Of a stretch of DNA of 64,000 nucleotides, positions 55,150 to 63,997 are shown one piece after another. Where the stretch lies: NCBI RefSeq assembly GCF_000294775.2, contig NZ_CP015506.1:4749501-4813500 (forward strand). Reading direction: 5' to 3'. The notes below the pieces were generated by a model that saw nothing but the letters and a program-made list of their open reading frames with translations, had not been told where the DNA came from and searched no databases. This DNA is from Cytobacillus oceanisediminis 2691 (GTDB lineage: Bacteria; Bacillota; Bacilli; Bacillales; Cytobacillaceae). The translations under genes were made by a program, and so were the position numbers. Within the stretch, counting starts at the first letter, position 1. The number at the start of each line of letters is the position of its first letter.

Positions 55150-58100
55150 TTAATTTGCGCTTCTTTTAAACGGCCACCAGTTTGCCTGGCCGAAGTTCTT
55201 GACCATAACCGGAATAAATAGCGGCAGCATTACCAGTGCGTAAAGCATTAATCCGACCAGAACGATAGACGCGATCTGCAATAGCGACAGCATCCCGGAT
55301 GGCATCATGGCCGCGAATGTTCCGCCAAGGATAACAGCAGCTGAGATAATAACTGTGCCCATCTTTTTCATGGATAACAGCATTGCATCTGCAATTGAAA
55401 GGTCACGATATTCATTAAAGCGGTCCATTAAGAAAATGCTATAATCAACGCCAAGTGCGACCAAAATAACGAATGCAAAGAATGGAACTGCCCAGCTGAT
55501 GCCCGAATATCCAAGCAGGTTTACAAAAATCGCTTCATTCATTGCCATACTTGTATAGTAGGTCAAAATCAATGAACCAATTAAATAGATTGGCATGATA
55601 ATAGACCTGAAAAGGAACACAAGAATAATCGAAATACCAAGCAGCATCAATACAACTGTACGGGAATAATCCTGATCTGACATTGTGCTCAAATCAGCAT
55701 TTGTGCTTGTAATCCCGCCTACTGCGACAACCGCATTTTCAAGCTTGGTCCCTTTTGTCGCTCTTTCCACCGCTTCTTTGATTTCACCCACCTGGTTAAT
55801 GGCTTCGTTGGAGTAAGGATTTGCTTCTAGCACTACATCCATTGTCATGACTTTACGGTCCTCTGACAAATAGACATCAAACACCTGGGCAAACTCTTCA
55901 TCCTCCAGAACTTCAGGCGGCAGATAGAAACCATCCATATTTTCCGAATTTGATAGGCCAGCCAGATAATCCTGTGCCGAACCGAGACCCTCAGACACCT
56001 GTTCCAGCCCATCTGCACTCTGGCCAAGACCATCTGTCAGCTGGCTGATTTGTCCGCCAAGACCGCTGAATCCTGCGAGCAGCTGTTCCTGTCCGCCATT
56101 GATTCCTGATAAACCATTTGTCAGCTTCGGAAAATTATCGACGATTTGCCCCTGCCCATCAGCAAGCTGATTGAGGCCAGCCTGCTGGGCTTCGATTCCG
56201 TCGATTAGCTTCTGGAGGCCTGCAGCTAATTCTTTTTGGCCCGATATGGCAGTTCCAAAGTTTCTATTCGCTTCGGCCAAGCCATTCTGCAGCTTTGTTA
56301 AGCCACCATTAGCAGCATTAATCCCTTCGGAAACCTTTGGAAGCTGCTGCTGCAGGCCTGCAACCTGACCTTTAATAGCTTGGTACTGGGGATCTTGGGC
56401 CAACGCTGGGTCATTTGTTTCAACATAGCCAAACAGTGCATCATTCGCCTGTTTGATGCCATCCGATAGCTGATTTACATTCGTCTGGATTTCTTTATAA
56501 CCTGCAATTAGTGAAGGAATTAACTGTTCCGCTGACTGATATCCAACTAGCAGCTTCTGGTATCCGGCAAGAAGCTCTTCGGCACCAGCCTTGGACTCTT
56601 CCAAGCCATCTTTAATTTGATCTGAACCCACTGACCCCTGGCGAATACCATCTTCAATCTTTACAAGGTTTGTTTGAATTTCACCAAGGCCGGACTTGAT
56701 TTCATTGGTGCCAGAGATCAAATCGTTGATGCCTTTTGTGGCATTCTGCAGCTCAGGCTCTGATTTGGACAGTTCGCTGCTTGCTTCATTTAAGCCGTCT
56801 GAAATTTTATTTAATCCGTCCTTACCTTCTCCAAGGCCTTCTTCAAGAGTCTCAGCTTGTTTGGCAACAAAGAAGTCTTCGATTGGCTCTCCAGTTGGTC
56901 TTGTGACAGATCGGACTGTATCCACCAGATTTACTTTTTCAACCTCTCGGCTGATTTTTTCAGCCAGGCCTACATATTCTGCGGAATCCATTTCCTCATC
57001 GTTTTTCAAGACGATTTGCGTTGGCATGGATTCTCCTGGCCCAAAGCTGTCAGCAATGGCATTAAACGCTTTAATGGAATTAACATCTCCTCCGATTTCC
57101 TCAAGGGAGTTGTAAGAAAGTTCTCCGTCATATGTCACCAGGAACGGCACACAAACGGCTGCCACTATAAGCAATGCCACGAATGGACGCGCAAGAGAGA
57201 ATCGCCCGACTGTACCCCATAGCTTGCTTTCTCCATGCTCGGCACTCTTTTTCGAAGGCCAAAAAATTTTCTGCCCCAGCACCGCCATAAAGAATGGCAC
57301 AATGGTAAATAAAGCAATTAATAATATTGCTACACCAATGGCCACAGCTGCTGCTGACTGATAAAGAATAAATTGCGAGAAGCCAATTGCAGCAAAGCCA
57401 ATCATAACAGCCAAGCCGCTGAAAAATACTGTGCGGCCCGCATTTCGGTATGTTGCCACAATGGCATCCGCTGTGCTTTCATTATAGGAAAGTTCTTCTT
57501 TAAAGCGGCTTAGCAGCAGGATACAATAGTCTGTTCCAATCCCAAACAGAATCGCCACAAGGAAAATCTGAGTATAGTTCGAAATCGGAAAATCCAGTCT
57601 ATCCACTAAAAATGCCACAATGGATTGTGAGGCAAGATAGGTAAATCCAACTGTCAGCAGCGGGATAATGGGCGCAACCACTGATCGGAATACTAGCAGC
57701 AAAACAACCAGAATAAAGACGACTGTGATTCCTTCCGTCTTTTTCAGTCCTTCCTGCGAACTGTTCATGAGATCTTCATTGATCAGCCATTCACTCGTAT
57801 AATAATGATCTACCTTTGCATCATCAATAGCTGAGTAAAGCTCTTCACTCAGCTCAGCTGGCTCACGGTCGTTCCAGCTTACATTGACAGAAGTCAGAAT
57901 GGACTTGCCATCCTCTGAAACAAGCTGTTCTTTCAAGCTTTCTTCATTAAAGTGGGTAAGAATTTCCGTAATTCCCATTTCGTCGCTTTTTTCTTCAAGC
58001 GTTCGGACAGCTTTCTCCGCTTCTTGGATTTCTTCTTCTGTCAGCTTTTTATCATTATGAAAAACAAGTGCGACCTGGGTCTCATCCCCGCCGCCTTCCT

Positions 58101-58278
58101 GCTTCTGCACTTCTTGCATGATATCCCCGGCAAGTGTGGATGAATACTCTTCAGGCACAGTAATCTGCCCTTTGTCACGGACCAGATCTGCCATGTTTGG
58201 CGCTGCCATAAACAAGCCGGCAACCACTGCGATCCAAACGACAATGACAAGCCATTTTCTTTTAATAATTGAATACAC
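55150..58278 (-). CDS. ydgH: MMPL/RND-family exporter with central coiled domain
   Basis: 1042 residues from a GTG start with GGGGGA eight bases upstream. Two MMPL halves, each with one span, an outer domain and five further spans (first cluster ~180-370, second ~840-1030); GTDYCILLLSRFKEELSYN and GVDYSIFLMDRFNEYRDLS are the conserved repeats. Between them, residues ~480-790 carry many GLxxxxxGLxxL heptads (for example ISDGLNEASSELSKSEP), the pattern of YhgE/Pip-type surface domains. Resembles YdgH of B. subtilis, which also lies next to a marR gene. Likely exports a lipid or toxic amphiphile; cargo unknown. Confidence 0.88.
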   Translation of the reverse strand: MYSIIKRKWLVIVVWIAVVAGLFMAAPNMADLVRDKGQITVPEEYSSTLAGDIMQEVQKQEGGGDETQVALVFHNDKKLTEEEIQEAEKAVRTLEEKSDEMGITEILTHFNEESLKEQLVSEDGKSILTSVNVSWNDREPAELSEELYSAIDDAKVDHYYTSEWLINEDLMNSSQEGLKKTEGITVVFILVVLLLVFRSVVAPIIPLLTVGFTYLASQSIVAFLVDRLDFPISNYTQIFLVAILFGIGTDYCILLLSRFKEELSYNESTADAIVATYRNAGRTVFFSGLAVMIGFAAIGFSQFILYQSAAAVAIGVAILLIALFTIVPFFMAVLGQKIFWPSKKSAEHGESKLWGTVGRFSLARPFVALLIVAAVCVPFLVTYDGELSYNSLEEIGGDVNSIKAFNAIADSFGPGESMPTQIVLKNDEEMDSAEYVGLAEKISREVEKVNLVDTVRSVTRPTGEPIEDFFVAKQAETLEEGLGEGKDGLNKISDGLNEASSELSKSEPELQNATKGINDLISGTNEIKSGLGEIQTNLVKIEDGIRQGSVGSDQIKDGLEESKAGAEELLAGYQKLLVGYQSAEQLIPSLIAGYKEIQTNVNQLSDGIKQANDALFGYVETNDPALAQDPQYQAIKGQVAGLQQQLPKVSEGINAANGGLTKLQNGLAEANRNFGTAISGQKELAAGLQKLIDGIEAQQAGLNQLADGQGQIVDNFPKLTNGLSGINGGQEQLLAGFSGLGGQISQLTDGLGQSADGLEQVSEGLGSAQDYLAGLSNSENMDGFYLPPEVLEDEEFAQVFDVYLSEDRKVMTMDVVLEANPYSNEAINQVGEIKEAVERATKGTKLENAVVAVGGITSTNADLSTMSDQDYSRTVVLMLLGISIILVFLFRSIIMPIYLIGSLILTYYTSMAMNEAIFVNLLGYSGISWAVPFFAFVILVALGVDYSIFLMDRFNEYRDLSIADAMLLSMKKMGTVIISAAVILGGTFAAMMPSGMLSLLQIASIVLVGLMLYALVMLPLFIPVMVKNFGQANWWPFKRSAN

Positions 58279-58317
58279 TCTTTAATCCCCCGCTTTGTTT
58301 TCTGATAAAGTGAAACT

Positions 58318-58352
58318 TCAATCAGTGGGGGTTCTCTCCCTCCACTGATTGT
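58318..58352. repeat. short inverted repeat in the marR-MMPL spacer
   Basis: CAATCAGTGG...CCACTGATTG forms a 10-bp stem with further GGG/CCC pairs around TTCTCT. No T tract. Confidence 0.7.
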
Positions 58353-58374
58353 TAGTTGAACCAATCGGGCCTAT

Positions 58375-58445
58375 ACGGGCAGTTTGACTCCCGCTCATAC
58401 TCCTTCGATTGCTCCTGAGTCTAGAACGGGAGTCTTACTGCCCGT
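58375..58445. repeat. long two-stem inverted repeat overlapping the marR end
   Basis: Outer arms ACGGGCAG (58375-58382) and CTGCCCGT (58438-58445), inner arms GACTCCCG (58386-58393) and CGGGAGTC (58427-58434), separated by three unpaired bases on each side, loop ~33 bases. The right arm includes the last codons of marR. Confidence 0.85.
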
Positions 58446-58884
58446 TAGACTGCGATAATACCTTATCCAATTTTTCAAAGGTTTCAATGAACTGCTGGAT
58501 TTCGACCTGATCAAATCTGTTTATCAGCGATTCTACAAGGTTATGAATCTTTTCTTCTGCTTTGACGTACAAATCATTCCCTTTTTCGGTAAGAGTCAGA
58601 TAGACAACCCTGCGATCATTTTCATCTCGTGTTCGCTGAATCAGCCCTTTTTCCCACATGCGCGTGATCATCGCCGTAATCGCGCTTTTTTTTACGTCAA
58701 ACACTTCTGCAAGCTCTGACGAAGTACAAGATCCCACCTGATTTATGTACCTTAGTGTAAAATGCTGGTCATTGGTCAGATCGCTGCCTATCTGATTTTT
58801 CACAAGGGACGCGGCCTTTTTCTCAACGGAAAAAGAAACGGCAATATACCGGTCGACCAAATCCTTAATATTTGGCACATTCAC
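58435..58884 (-). CDS. MarR-family regulator (YdgG-like)
   Basis: 149 residues from a GTG start with GAGGTGA ~10 bases upstream. Winged-helix core: NDQHFTLRYINQVGSCTSSELAEVF, then KKSAITAMITRMWEKGLIQRTRDENDRRVVYLTLTEKG, the MarR recognition helix and wing. It probably represses itself and the MMPL exporter next door until an amphipathic ligand binds. A TTAACTA/TAGTTAA inverted repeat at 58937-58956 is the likely operator. Confidence 0.9.
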   Translation of the reverse strand: MNVPNIKDLVDRYIAVSFSVEKKAASLVKNQIGSDLTNDQHFTLRYINQVGSCTSSELAEVFDVKKSAITAMITRMWEKGLIQRTRDENDRRVVYLTLTEKGNDLYVKAEEKIHNLVESLINRFDQVEIQQFIETFEKLDKVLSQSNGQ

Positions 58885-58936
58885 TTATATATTCACCTCA
58901 CAAAGTAATTATTCTATCGTTTAACTGTTCAACTGT

Positions 58937-58956
58937 TTAACTATTAACGTAGTTAA
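58937..58956. promoter_or_regulatory. likely MarR operator
   Basis: TTAACTA, six bases, TAGTTAA: a perfect 7-bp inverted repeat 53 bp upstream of marR. Two further AACTGTT direct repeats lie between it and the gene. Confidence 0.65.
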
Positions 58957-59075
58957 CTTTAATATAGGGGAAGATGGTTGTCAATTAAACTTCATCAAAA
59001 GGAATAAAATAACGTTTTCCTTTTTTATTTCCTGCACTGTACCCAGGGCCCTGATCAGCAAATATAATTTCCAGC

Positions 59076-59099
59076 AAAAAAGACCCCATCTCTGGAGCC
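59076..59099 (-). terminator. terminator after the DUF4352 gene
   Basis: GGCTCC/GGGGTC stem with two G-T pairs, then six T residues on the minus strand. Confidence 0.75.
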
Positions 59100-59106
59100 T
59101 TGTCCG

Positions 59107-59742
59107 TTAAAATTCGATTTGAATCTTTTCTGCATCTTGAATCTTCTTCCCATCAGCACTAAACACATCGCTGGTGGTGATTTCGAAATGTGTCAAATCC
59201 GATTTTTCTATTATAAAGCCAACATTGCCAGCTTTGGTTTCGTTTGGCCCAATTTCTTCGGTTAGCCCATCAAGGTAAATATCCTTTTCCCAAGTTATTT
59301 GCTCACCTTTACTTGTTTCAAGGATGGCTGCCGGGGCAAAGTTCACTTTTTGATCAGAAGTGTTCTTAATTTCAACAAAGACTTTAACAAAATCGAATTC
59401 CTCGTCATGCGTCAGGGTATGAAAATAATCCACTAAGCTGTAGTCTGGCTTCAAATGCATTACTTTTGCATCTGTCACTTTCATTTCAACGGGGCCGATG
59501 CTATAAATACCATTAACGTTTTTTGTTTTTTTCAAAGTAAGTTCACCTTTTTCGTCCAGGTGAATCTGTCCTGCTTTTTCCAACTGCCGATCATCCGGAA
59601 CCTGAGGGTTTGGGGCATAATTTTTCACAGCTTCACTTTCTTCCGGAGCTTCAGCACTGGCATCAGAAGGCTGTTCCGGCGCGTTTGAGCATCCAAATAA
59701 AACAAACGATAAGAGAGCAATCATTGTTATCAGTTTTTTCAT
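59107..59742 (-). CDS. DUF4352-like lipoprotein
   Basis: 211 residues, ATG with AAGGGGGA upstream. Lipobox LFGC near residues 15-18 and an acidic linker (AEAPEESEAVKNY). From residue ~75 it has an Ig-like beta domain (VEMKVTDAKVMHLKP, FDFVKVFVEIKNTSDQKVNF, ETKAGNVGFIIEKSD) as in DUF4352 proteins. Outer-surface anchored; function unknown. Single gene unit. Confidence 0.78.
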   Translation of the reverse strand: MKKLITMIALLSFVLFGCSNAPEQPSDASAEAPEESEAVKNYAPNPQVPDDRQLEKAGQIHLDEKGELTLKKTKNVNGIYSIGPVEMKVTDAKVMHLKPDYSLVDYFHTLTHDEEFDFVKVFVEIKNTSDQKVNFAPAAILETSKGEQITWEKDIYLDGLTEEIGPNETKAGNVGFIIEKSDLTHFEITTSDVFSADGKKIQDAEKIQIEF

Positions 59743-59765
59743 GATGATCCCCCTTCCATAGGTGT

Positions 59766-59800
59766 AAAAAGTTCCCGCTGCTCCTTGAAAGCAGCGGGAG
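59766..59800 (-). terminator. terminator of the alkaline phosphatase gene
   Basis: TCCCGCTGCT/AGCAGCGGGA 10-bp stem with a 7-base loop, then TTTTT on the minus strand. Confidence 0.9.
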
Positions 59801-59808
59801 ATGATACA

Positions 59809-61185
59809 TTATTTATCTTCGACTTTTACATTGGACTTCAATATTTCAAAAATCAATTTAGCATGGTCTGTATTTTCGATTTGCCCTGCAAAGCGGTCGC
59901 TTGCAGGGCCAAATGCATATACCGGCACGTCTTCACCGGTATGGCCGCCAGTTGTCCAGCCAGTATGTGATCGCTCATTAAAGATTTCCTCAATCGCGTT
60001 ATCAATATCTGTTACATTCTTCGTTTCGGCAGCATCTTTAACAGATTGGATCTCTTCACCAGTTAGATCAAGGTCGATATATTGGTTCAAAGTTTTTTCT
60101 GCATCCGCACCTTTTACAATTTCCGCTGCCATAAAGTCAGGTGTACGCTTTGCTGCTTTAATTGGCTCGCTGAACCAATTGTAGATGCCATCAGAACCGA
60201 TGGAATAGCCGCCAGTTGAGTGGTCAGCAGTTGCAACAACAAGGGTATGCTTGTCCTTTTTCGCAAAATCAATGGCTGCTTTGAATGCCTTTTCGAAGTC
60301 TTCCATTTCGCTCATTGCCCCAACTATATCATTATCATGGCCAGCCCAGTCTATCTGACTGCCTTCTACCATCAGGAAGAAGCCGTCTTTATCCTTGTTC
60401 AGACGCTGGATTGCAGAAGTAGTCATTTCTTCCAATGAAGGAGTGTCTTCTGTGCGGTCAATCATTTTTGGCAGACCGCGCTCTGCAAATAAACCAAGAA
60501 CCTGCTCATTGTCATCCGCAAATAACTGGTCGCGGTCTGTTACATAGCTGAATCCATCCTTCTTAAACTCTTCTGTAAGATTTCTGTCATTGCGGACAAA
60601 TAAATCTGTGCCTCCGCCAAGAAGTACATCTACCTTATGATCGCCATTGATAAGGTCATCATAGTAATCATCCGCAATGGCATTCATATTCTTGCGGCTT
60701 TCGTCATGGGAGCCGAATGATGCAGGAGTCGCATGCGTAATTTCAGACGTTGCCACAAGTCCTGTTGCTTTTCCTTTCTCTTTTGCAGCTTCCAAAACGG
60801 TTTTCACTTCTGATCCATCGTTATCTACGGCAATCGCATTGTTATAAGTTTTAATGCCTGCAGACATTGCTGTTGCTGCAGATGCGGAGTCTGTTACATT
60901 TTGTTCCGGATCTTCCGGATAAGTCATTTGCTGGCCGACCAAATATTTATCCAGCTCGGAACGCTCAACAAATTTTGTGCTTGGGTCGTCTTTCATATAA
61001 CGGTATGCAGATGTATAAGATACTCCCATTCCATCACCGATAAGGAAAATTACATTCTTAATTTTTCTATTATCTTCGTTCCCTTTTGCTTCTGTATGCT
61101 GAACTGTACCCATTAGTCCTCCAAACGCAACTGCAGAAGCAGCAAGAACCGGAAGTGCTTTTTTTGTCAATTTCTTTAATCTCAT
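59809..61185 (-). CDS. alkaline phosphatase (PhoA/PhoB type)
   Basis: 458 residues from the ATG at 61185 with AGGGAGG upstream; the frame opens earlier at 61218 but without a site. Signal peptide (MRLKKLTKKALPVLAASAVAFGG...A) directs secretion. The metal and catalytic sites are visible: FLIGDGMG near residue 47, VTDSASAATA (nucleophilic Ser) near 95, and MVEGSQIDWAGHDND near 290. Releases phosphate from organic esters outside the cell. A Pho box directly upstream ties it to phosphate starvation. Confidence 0.93.
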   Translation of the reverse strand: MRLKKLTKKALPVLAASAVAFGGLMGTVQHTEAKGNEDNRKIKNVIFLIGDGMGVSYTSAYRYMKDDPSTKFVERSELDKYLVGQQMTYPEDPEQNVTDSASAATAMSAGIKTYNNAIAVDNDGSEVKTVLEAAKEKGKATGLVATSEITHATPASFGSHDESRKNMNAIADDYYDDLINGDHKVDVLLGGGTDLFVRNDRNLTEEFKKDGFSYVTDRDQLFADDNEQVLGLFAERGLPKMIDRTEDTPSLEEMTTSAIQRLNKDKDGFFLMVEGSQIDWAGHDNDIVGAMSEMEDFEKAFKAAIDFAKKDKHTLVVATADHSTGGYSIGSDGIYNWFSEPIKAAKRTPDFMAAEIVKGADAEKTLNQYIDLDLTGEEIQSVKDAAETKNVTDIDNAIEEIFNERSHTGWTTGGHTGEDVPVYAFGPASDRFAGQIENTDHAKLIFEILKSNVKVEDK

Positions 61186-61223
61186 TCTAGTAATCCTCCC
61201 TGTTGTTTTTAACCACAATTAAA

Positions 61224-61229
61224 AGTATA
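61224..61229 (-). promoter_or_regulatory. -10 box of the alkaline phosphatase promoter
   Basis: TATACT on the minus strand directly follows the PhoP repeats, as in PhoP-activated class promoters that lack a good -35 box. Confidence 0.6.
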
Positions 61230-61266
61230 GTGACAGTGTGTAAATGGAAGATTAATAGAATGTAAA
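61228..61266 (-). promoter_or_regulatory. PhoP binding site (Pho box)
   Basis: Four hexamers TTTACA, TTAATC, TTTACA and TCACTA, each followed by five bases, repeat every 11 bp upstream of the alkaline phosphatase start. This matches the TT(A/T/C)ACA direct-repeat pattern bound by two PhoP dimers. Confidence 0.87.
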
Positions 61267-61364
61267 AATTAGAGGGCACTTATGTAAAGACCTGGTCTTT
61301 GCTTTCTTGGAATTTTTTGTGTAAAATCCATAAACAAATGAAAGTGTTGAAGGAGCGATTTTTT

Positions 61365-61904
61365 ATGAAAGTTTTGGCCCTGCTGGGAAGCACAAGAGAA
61401 AATGGCAACTCCGAATTCCTGGCAAGAAAAATAGTAGAAAGCACTGAACATACCCTTGTTCAGCTATCTGAAATGCATATTGAACCGATTATTGATAAGA
61501 GGCATGCAGCAGGCGGTTTTTCACCGGTAAAAGACGATTATGAGCAATTAATTCAGCATATGCTGTCACATGATGTTTTTCTATTTGCCACGCCTCTGTA
61601 TTGGTATGGGATGAGCGGTCCGATGAAGGATTTCTTTGATCGCTGGTCACAGTATCTAAGGGATGAACGCTTTAACCTGAAAGAAGAGCTGGCAAAGAAG
61701 AAAGCTTACGTTGTTATTACAGGCGGCAGCAGCGCGAAAGTAAAAGGACTCCCCCTTGTTCAGCAATTTCAATATATCTTCGAGTTTGTAGGCATGGAGT
61801 TTGCTGATTATATCATTGGAAGCGGAGTAAAGCCGGGAGAAGTTAAAGAGGACACTCTTGCTTTAGCGAAGGCCGAACAGTGGAATATATTATTTTCAAA
61901 ATAA
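61365..61904 (+). CDS. NADPH-dependent FMN reductase-like flavoprotein
   Basis: 179 residues from the ATG at 61365 with GAAGGAG upstream. Flavodoxin-like fold: LLGSTRENGNSEFLARKI near residue 5 is the FMN phosphate loop, ATPLYWYGMSGPMKDFFDRW near 75 the second FMN contact. Acts as an NAD(P)H:FMN or quinone/azo reductase; the physiological acceptor is unknown. Stands alone, terminator shared with the MscS gene. Confidence 0.87.
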   Translation: MKVLALLGSTRENGNSEFLARKIVESTEHTLVQLSEMHIEPIIDKRHAAGGFSPVKDDYEQLIQHMLSHDVFLFATPLYWYGMSGPMKDFFDRWSQYLRDERFNLKEELAKKKAYVVITGGSSAKVKGLPLVQQFQYIFEFVGMEFADYIIGSGVKPGEVKEDTLALAKAEQWNILFSK

Positions 61905-61935
61905 AAAGGCGGACTCACCGGTCCGCCTTTTTTTC
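61904..61935. terminator. bidirectional terminator between reductase and MscS genes
   Basis: AAAAAGGCGGAC...GTCCGCCTTTTT stem with a CACCG loop; T7 on the plus side, A5 on the other. Confidence 0.92.
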
Positions 61936-61938
61936 ATA

Positions 61939-63039
61939 TCACGATTCCTGTCTTACCCTGGAATCTTTATTCAGCTGATTTTCCCCATCAGGGTCTAAAT
62001 ATAATTTCCTGCTTGGCATAGCTACATAAACACGCTCATTTTCAAGAATGTCCATGATCTCAAAATTAATTTCTTCCTTAATTTTCAAGAATTCTCCCCA
62101 ATTTGTCGTTTTGGTAAAGAAATAAAGGAAGATATCGAGTCCATTTTCTTTGTAGTCGTCAAAGGTCACAAGAATGGTTTCCGGGTGTATATCGGGATGA
62201 TTTTTTAACAGATACTCAATCTGCCCTACCACATTCGCCATTTGATCTTTCGTTGTATCATGAGTAACGCGCAATCTGAAGCTGATTTGCCTTTTCCCCA
62301 TCTTGCTCCAGTTTGTAATCGATTCATTGGCTAAAGTAGCATTAGGAACTGTGACCAGCGCCTGGGCAAATGTCCTTACCCTGGTGCTTCGAAAAGAAAT
62401 ATCTTCAACTGTTCCCTCCACACTTGGCGTCATAATCCAATCGCCAATCGTGAAAGGCTTTTCAGTAATGATGACAAATCCGCCAAACAAATTGCCCAGT
62501 ACATCCTTGGCAGCAAAAGCAATGGCGACTCCGCCTAATCCAAGTCCAGCAACAAAGCCATTAACATCATAATCAAATTCCTGGGCAACCACGCTTATAC
62601 TGATTGCCACAATAACAACTCTCAAGGACTTTGAGATAAATGGAATGAGAATATCATCAATTTCCAGATTATACCTAACCTTTAGACTGGTAAAAAGGGC
62701 AGATGATGCAGCTGCCATGTTGTACAAGCCCCAGGTAATCATAATGATAACAGACGCTCTAATAATATCTAAAAACAAGGAATTATGCTGGTTTAAGTGA
62801 GGAAAATAACCGACAGAAACATAGATTCCTATAATGATAAATAACCACTGAATCGGCTTTTGAAATGAAACAAAAATATGTGAGAAAAAGTCATTTGGTG
62901 CTTTTCTGCTAAGCCTTAATAATAGTGTAAATACATATTTGGTGAAAAGCTTACGGAAAATGAGAAACAGCAGGAAAATCCCAATTGATATTCCCAGATC
63001 CACCAATATATCTTCTTTCATGTAAGTTTCCCAGAACAT
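61939..63039 (-). CDS. MscS-family mechanosensitive channel
   Basis: 366 residues from the ATG at 63039, eight bases after AAGGAGG. About five membrane spans, then the MscS core: VNGFVAGLGLGGVAIAFAAKD is the pore helix (TM3) and DVLGNLFGGFVIITEKPFTIGDWI the start of the beta domain. It releases solutes on sudden osmotic downshift. Similar in size to YhdY of B. subtilis. Single gene, followed by a shared terminator. Confidence 0.92.
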   Translation of the reverse strand: MFWETYMKEDILVDLGISIGIFLLFLIFRKLFTKYVFTLLLRLSRKAPNDFFSHIFVSFQKPIQWLFIIIGIYVSVGYFPHLNQHNSLFLDIIRASVIIMITWGLYNMAAASSALFTSLKVRYNLEIDDILIPFISKSLRVVIVAISISVVAQEFDYDVNGFVAGLGLGGVAIAFAAKDVLGNLFGGFVIITEKPFTIGDWIMTPSVEGTVEDISFRSTRVRTFAQALVTVPNATLANESITNWSKMGKRQISFRLRVTHDTTKDQMANVVGQIEYLLKNHPDIHPETILVTFDDYKENGLDIFLYFFTKTTNWGEFLKIKEEINFEIMDILENERVYVAMPSRKLYLDPDGENQLNKDSRVRQES

Positions 63040-63138
63040 ATGAATAACCTCCTTGATGCTATTTGTTATCATAACATAATTCTATAAGACAGGTTATCAT
63101 ACGAAATTCCCTAAAAAACGCATTGGAAAAACCTTTCT

Positions 63139-63507
63139 TCATCCGAAGAGCTTGCCCAGTTCAATACCCAGCAAAGCCAGGAGTATTCCGCCGCCATAGC
63201 TCAATACATTATAAAGAATGAGCTCTTTTTTCCTTTTATCCATATGGAGCTGTATTGCTTCCAGCTTAAATGTTGAAAAAGTAGTGAAAGCCCCCATAAA
63301 ACCAGTGCCGAGCAGCATAAAAAGACTGCCTTCTATTCCTGAGCCCACCATGATTCCAAGAAGAAGGGAACCAATTAAGTTAATAACAAGCGTAGCTGCA
63401 GGGAACCTCGACACAATCCTTTTATTTATAACCTGACTGACCCACAGCCGACATATCGCTCCAAAGAAACCGCCCATCCCCACCATCAGAAAATGAAACA
63501 TACTCAT
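63139..63507 (-). CDS. crcB: fluoride exporter CrcB (second subunit)
   Basis: 122 residues from the ATG at 63507, whose ATGA overlaps the stop of the first crcB. Four membrane spans; GGFFGAICRLWVSQ near the N terminus and NLIGSLLLG, GFMGAFTTFSTFK carry the conserved Asn and Phe residues of the Fluc channel. Two unequal CrcB subunits from adjacent genes form a heterodimeric fluoride channel in many Bacilli. Exports fluoride across the cell membrane. Confidence 0.93.
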   Translation of the reverse strand: MSMFHFLMVGMGGFFGAICRLWVSQVINKRIVSRFPAATLVINLIGSLLLGIMVGSGIEGSLFMLLGTGFMGAFTTFSTFKLEAIQLHMDKRKKELILYNVLSYGGGILLALLGIELGKLFG

Positions 63508-63881
63508 TCTGCTTCTTCTCCTTTCGTGACTCGGAATCCTAGTCTGCTCATCCATAATCCGCCGAATACACTCGCTGTAACATACAATACTGCCAGAGCT
63601 GTCTTTCCATCGAGAAAGAGTGTTACCGTTTCAACACTTAAGGTTGAAAAAGTCGTAAAGGAGCCAACAAAACCAGTTCCCAGAGCTGTTTTTAAATGGG
63701 CTGGCAAGGAAAAACGCACAAGCAGCCCCGTCATAAGCCAAGCGAGAAGAAAACTTCCCAGCAGATTAACCGTCAAAGTAGCAAATGGAAAAACCACACT
63801 CTCATGAAAGAGGAAAATACCAATGGAGTACCTCAAAGAGGCTCCAAGAAATCCTGCAGCCCCAACTAATAAATAAACCAC
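63504..63881 (-). CDS. crcB: fluoride exporter CrcB (first subunit)
   Basis: 125 residues from a GTG start at 63881 with GGGAGG seven bases upstream; the longer frame runs through the riboswitch terminator and is rejected. Four membrane spans, with GAAGFLGASLRYSIG, NLLGSFLLAWL and GTGFVGSFTTFSTLS, the Fluc motifs. Coupled to the second crcB by a 4-base overlap. Both are under a fluoride riboswitch. Confidence 0.92.
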   Translation of the reverse strand: MVYLLVGAAGFLGASLRYSIGIFLFHESVVFPFATLTVNLLGSFLLAWLMTGLLVRFSLPAHLKTALGTGFVGSFTTFSTLSVETVTLFLDGKTALAVLYVTASVFGGLWMSRLGFRVTKGEEAE

Positions 63882-63916
63882 CCCTATCCCTCCCTTTTTT
63901 CTTAGTTTGTCCAATA

Positions 63917-63957
63917 TAAAAAGACTCCTGCCAGCTACCTCACAACTGACAGGAGTC
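63917..63957 (-). terminator. terminator of the fluoride riboswitch
   Basis: GACTCCTGTCAG pairs with CTGGCAGGAGTC (one G-T pair) around an 11-base loop, then TTTTTATA. Its first arm is part of the aptamer, so ligand binding and termination exclude each other. Confidence 0.92.
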
Positions 63958-63997
63958 ATTAGCCTAAAGGCGGTTAAAGGTGAACTCCATCACCTAT
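63950..63997 (-). ncRNA. fluoride riboswitch (crcB motif)
   Basis: On the minus strand AGGTGATGGAGTTCACCT, then TAACCGCC and AGGCTAATGACTCCT follow the crcB-motif order: first stem GGTGA/TCACC with the ATGG element, second stem GCC...GGC and the terminal pairing sequence. It is directly upstream of the two crcB genes. The window ends three bases after the aptamer start. Confidence 0.93.
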
